A stretch of DNA of 64,000 nucleotides from CAZIVP01 sp964542915 (GTDB taxonomy: Bacteria; Calditrichota; Calditrichia; Calditrichales; Calditrichaceae), in NCBI GenBank assembly GCA_964542915.1, contig CAZIVP010000001.1, positions 620,001 to 684,000 of the forward strand, in the 5' to 3' direction. How positions within the stretch are numbered: the stretch's first letter is position 1; each line of letters starts with the position of its first letter. Shown here piece by piece: positions 63,314-64,000 of the stretch. A program made the translations under genes and the position numbers. The notes below the pieces were generated by a model. It made no database searches and was not told where the DNA came from. It saw only the letters and a list, made by a program, of their open reading frames with translations.

Positions 63314-64000
63314 TATTTAAATAAATCCTTCAACCGATCTTCGACTTCATCGCCCATTTTTTTCTTCTCTTTTTCGATGCGCTCTTTCAGTTCCTGCTTT
63401 TTGGCTTCCACCTTCGCTTCGTGTTCGCGGATCATCGCCTGATACTCTTCGATTTGCGCTCTTAGTTTTTTCTCGCGTTCGGCGACGACCGCTTGCAATT
63501 GGGCTTTGTGTTTTACCACTTGTTCGTCGATTTGCTTTTTAATGCGTTGTTTGGCGCGTTCGATTTCGCCGCTGATTGAGGCTTTTAAATTTTGTGCGAA
63601 TAATTTGTCCACATTGGATTTGATCGCAAAATGCAAATCATCGGCTTTCTGTTTGATATTAGCCGTAATTTGTAATTGGTCAAGACCGCGGATGGTGTTT
63701 TGCATGATGCGTTCCACGGTATTCAGGTTTTCCGCGGCTTTTTTAAAATCAAAATCGAGCCGGTCGGCTTTAAAACCGATTTTACTCTGTACCTCTTCAC
63801 CGATGAGCGTCAAAGTGGCCTCAAGGGAACCGCGTCCGTTTTTGATGGATTGCGGCAGGAGCGGCGAATCAGAGATGCGCCGCCCGGCCATGGAAAAATT
63901 TTGATAGGTCAGGGTAAAATTCTCTTTGGGTATTTCCTGTAAGTGGTCGATAATACCGCTGAATGCAAGCAGTGGCCCCTGTTCTTTGCTCGCCGTAACA
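63313..64000 (-). CDS. Coiled-coil protein, TIGR03545-like, cut by the right edge
   Basis: The frame stays open to the window edge (36 codons before the ATG at 63891), so that ATG is internal and the true start lies outside. The visible 228 residues begin with a beta-rich segment (FTLTYQNFSMAGRR, SIKNGRGSLEATLTL) and end in a long, highly charged coiled coil (about the last 110 residues, rich in Lys, Glu and Gln). This layout recalls the C-terminal half of the uncharacterised TIGR03545 family; that match is from memory and needs a search. Coupled to the thioredoxin-like gene downstream. Confidence 0.7.
   Translation of the reverse strand, partial: VTASKEQGPLLAFSGIIDHLQEIPKENFTLTYQNFSMAGRRISDSPLLPQSIKNGRGSLEATLTLIGEEVQSKIGFKADRLDFDFKKAAENLNTVERIMQNTIRGLDQLQITANIKQKADDLHFAIKSNVDKLFAQNLKASISGEIERAKQRIKKQIDEQVVKHKAQLQAVVAEREKKLRAQIEEYQAMIREHEAKVEAKKQELKERIEKEKKKMGDEVEDRLKDLFK

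Noticed and set aside
1..64000. CRISPR array
   Set aside because: No series of regularly spaced identical repeats was seen anywhere in the window.

Overview
The window is a single contiguous piece of a Gram-negative-type bacterial chromosome with mid-40s %GC (estimated by eye). It carries genes for meso-DAP peptidoglycan synthesis, a Tol-Pal-type TPR lipoprotein, several lipoprotein signal peptides, an alpha-beta fused branched-chain/pyruvate-type E1, a Bacteroidota-type phosphoglycerate dehydrogenase, a DUF4382 lipoprotein and long multi-PAS hybrid kinases. Together these suggest the FCB superphylum (a Calditrichota- or Ignavibacteria-like lineage). That placement is inference from protein style; no rRNA gene is present to confirm it.

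Layout. (1) 1-1.66 kb: AT-rich end of an integrated element. It holds an open reading frame running off the left edge, a tyrosine integrase and, beside it, the 3' end of a tRNA gene without its 5' half, which looks like an attR scar. (2) 1.7-6.7 kb: a structured inverted-repeat element, a DUF4382 lipoprotein, the radical-SAM enzyme AmrS, a small DHp-like protein and a receiver-histidine kinase. (3) 5.8-14 kb, minus strand: two housekeeping operons, RsbW-like kinase-mnmA-panB-panC-glmU-like-secreted protein (closed by a terminator) and LytR_C protein-rsfS-argS-PfkB kinase. (4) 14.4-27 kb: VanZ-like protein, an EEP-family lipoprotein, an alpha/beta hydrolase, fabH, lipA, a Mut7-C protein coupled to a 1171-aa hybrid kinase, a TauE-like permease and a lone long-form urocanase. 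(5) 26.9-31.5 kb, minus strand: a 1065-aa GAF / pyruvate-phosphate-dikinase-N / nucleotidyltransferase fusion downstream of a glutamate-family dehydrogenase. (6) 32.4-48.8 kb, plus strand: a complete-looking dcw cluster, mraZ-rsmH-ftsL-ftsI-murE-murF-mraY-murD-ftsW-murG-murC-ftsQ-ftsA-ftsZ, without ddl or murB, ended by a strong terminator. (7) 48.8-55.3 kb, minus strand: a CpoB/YbgF-like lipoprotein and the elongasome set mreB-mreC-mreD-mrdA-rodA, pointing towards the dcw cluster. (8) 55.6-64 kb: LD-carboxypeptidase, serA-like dehydrogenase, a small four-Cys protein, fused E1 and E2 of a 2-oxoacid dehydrogenase, a YgfZ-like protein, a thioredoxin-fold protein and a coiled-coil protein cut by the right edge.

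How they work together: the centre of the window (32-55 kb) encodes most of the cytoplasmic murein precursor pathway plus the septal (FtsW/FtsI/FtsQLAZ) and lateral (RodA/PBP2/MreBCD) synthases, so division and elongation machineries converge on one locus. A murein tetrapeptide-recycling peptidase lies just beyond it. The flanks provide cofactors (pantothenate, lipoate, tRNA thiolation) and lipid/2-oxoacid metabolism. LipA would lipoylate the E2 subunit encoded 42 kb away.

No CRISPR array, rRNA operon, intact tRNA gene or obvious defence island is visible. The least ordinary items are the GAF-PPDK_N-nucleotidyltransferase fusion, the Mut7-C/ThiS-like protein translationally coupled to a sensor kinase, the His-less DHp-like small protein next to a receiver-kinase, and the three-arm inverted-repeat element beside the tRNA scar.
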